Shown: one piece after another, positions 63,548-64,000 of the stretch | Position numbering within the stretch: position 1 is the first letter of the stretch | Layout of the letters: the number at the start of each line of letters is the position of its first letter | NCBI GenBank assembly: GCA_965153355.1 | Contig: OZ231126.1 | Span: 71,982,001 to 72,046,000, forward strand | Reading direction: 5' to 3' | Source of the DNA: Flaccisagitta enflata | Lineage: Eukaryota > Chaetognatha > Sagittoidea > Aphragmophora | DNA length: 64,000 bases | The notes under the pieces: generated by a model | The model's database searches: none | The model's input: the letters and a program-made list of their open reading frames with translations, nothing else | What the model was told of the DNA's origin: nothing | Position numbers and translations under genes: made by a program

Positions 63548-64000
63548 ATGGCGACAGAGAGAGCCACCAGTGAGATTCCCATTGAGGAGTTTGACCAAGA
63601 TGTCCATGATCCTGATGAGTACTTCGAGCGTTTGGAAACGGCAATGGAGCTCGCTACAGGTGTAACCGACGCTGATAGAAAGGCGGTCCTCCTAAAGAAA
63701 TGGCTTTCGATGAAGCTCAACGCTGCGGCAAGAATGATCCTCAAAAGTTGCGACTTAGCTGCAGATTGGGAAACCCTCATTGCTGAGTTCAAGAGCAAAC
63801 TTGTCACCCCGCAGGACAAGTACAACTGGCGTTCACGCAGGAAGAGAATCACGTGGGATGGAGTCGAAAGCTTCCACGTTTTGGCAGAAAAAGCGAAGCG
63901 CACAGTTGACAGGTATGAAGATGACCCGCGTGAGAAAGATTACTTCTTCGAATTCCGCCAAGCTCTTCCTCGCAACTACCAGCAAGCCATCGACTACAGC
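63548..64000 (+). CDS. Gag polyprotein of a Ty3/gypsy-like LTR retrotransposon (N-terminal part)
   Basis: An uninterrupted frame of 151 codons from ATG at 63548 to the window end; no stop and no frameshift. Gag forms the cytoplasmic particle that packages the element RNA. The start is the first ATG after the primer site and stops precede it. Visible features: an acidic N-terminus (DPDEYFERLE at 21-30); W74 with L77, F81 and L85; then a basic patch (94-100); then W103 and VESFHVLAEKA (106-116). This order (Trp-x-x-Leu-x-x-x-Phe, then Val-x-x-Phe-x-x-x-Ala) matches the retrotransposon gag domain (retrotrans_gag type). The balanced, non-repetitive codon use is unlike the rest of the window. Zinc knuckle, protease and reverse transcriptase would lie downstream, outside the window. 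Clade not assignable; a tunicate-like or Mag-like gypsy element is possible. Confidence 0.8.
   Translation, partial: MATERATSEIPIEEFDQDVHDPDEYFERLETAMELATGVTDADRKAVLLKKWLSMKLNAAARMILKSCDLAADWETLIAEFKSKLVTPQDKYNWRSRRKRITWDGVESFHVLAEKAKRTVDRYEDDPREKDYFFEFRQALPRNYQQAIDYS

Overview
The window reads as gene-poor nuclear DNA from a eukaryote, most likely an invertebrate animal. Supporting signs are hAT, Tc1/mariner and Ty3/gypsy-type elements, hundreds of bases of pure dinucleotide repeat, and the absence of any bacterial operon. The only well-supported protein-coding sequence is the start of a Ty3/gypsy-like gag (63548 to the window end), preceded by a probable 5' LTR. One minus-strand exon candidate (10722-10868) is possible. 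The species cannot be fixed from the sequence; a tunicate or another small marine invertebrate is only a guess.

Most of the rest is layers of non-autonomous mobile elements and the repeats they carry. I use working names. Family A is about 160-270 bp when simple. It starts ACAAGGCC with a small 5' hairpin, then has a subterminal motif AGTCGCGTGC, and ends in a 3' hairpin that contains the inverse of that motif, followed by a run of A. Subtype D has the same ends but carries AAGTCATTTT-like 10-bp repeats. Family B ends in GCTGCCC plus A-run, has inverted arms of about 55-65 bp with a GGCCCC/GGGGCC hairpin, and carries a minisatellite of about 20-bp units. A+B composites recur with the same junction. 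Family F (two copies, about 835 bp) has unrelated sequence but the same layout: 5' hairpin, subterminal inverted repeat, tandem repeats inside, 3' hairpin. The nearest known architecture is that of Helentron/Helitron2-type non-autonomous elements (HINEs). That assignment is inference; no Rep/helicase gene lies in the window.

Layout: 1-1844 holds fragments and unassigned DNA. 1845-5928 is a four-deep nest (B, inside it B inverted, inside it a 2.7-kb hAT-like element with an 8-bp target duplication, inside it a mariner-like MITE). 5929-6998 is an A+B composite. 7.7-12.2 kb is microsatellite and A-rich arrays. 12.4-17.1 kb is a giant inverted repeat built of about 345-bp tandem monomers, itself invaded by a hAT and by A, B and D copies. 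17.3-31 kb is D/A/E copies, (GA)n, (CAGA)n, (CA)n and (GTG)n arrays. 31-44 kb has more A, B, D and E elements between arrays. 44-49.9 kb has trinucleotide arrays, a 40-bp/200-bp higher-order satellite interrupted by an inverted-repeat element carrying telomere-like G-rich repeats, and a 115-bp satellite. 49.9-61.9 kb has the two F copies, E copies, many A copies, and perfect palindromes. 62.0 kb to the end is (TAG)n and the LTR retrotransposon.

A second feature is strand asymmetry: of 19 (GA)n arrays, 17 carry the purines on the + strand. Boundaries, target duplications and stem pairings were read by eye; copy number, age and consensus ends need a genome-wide search.
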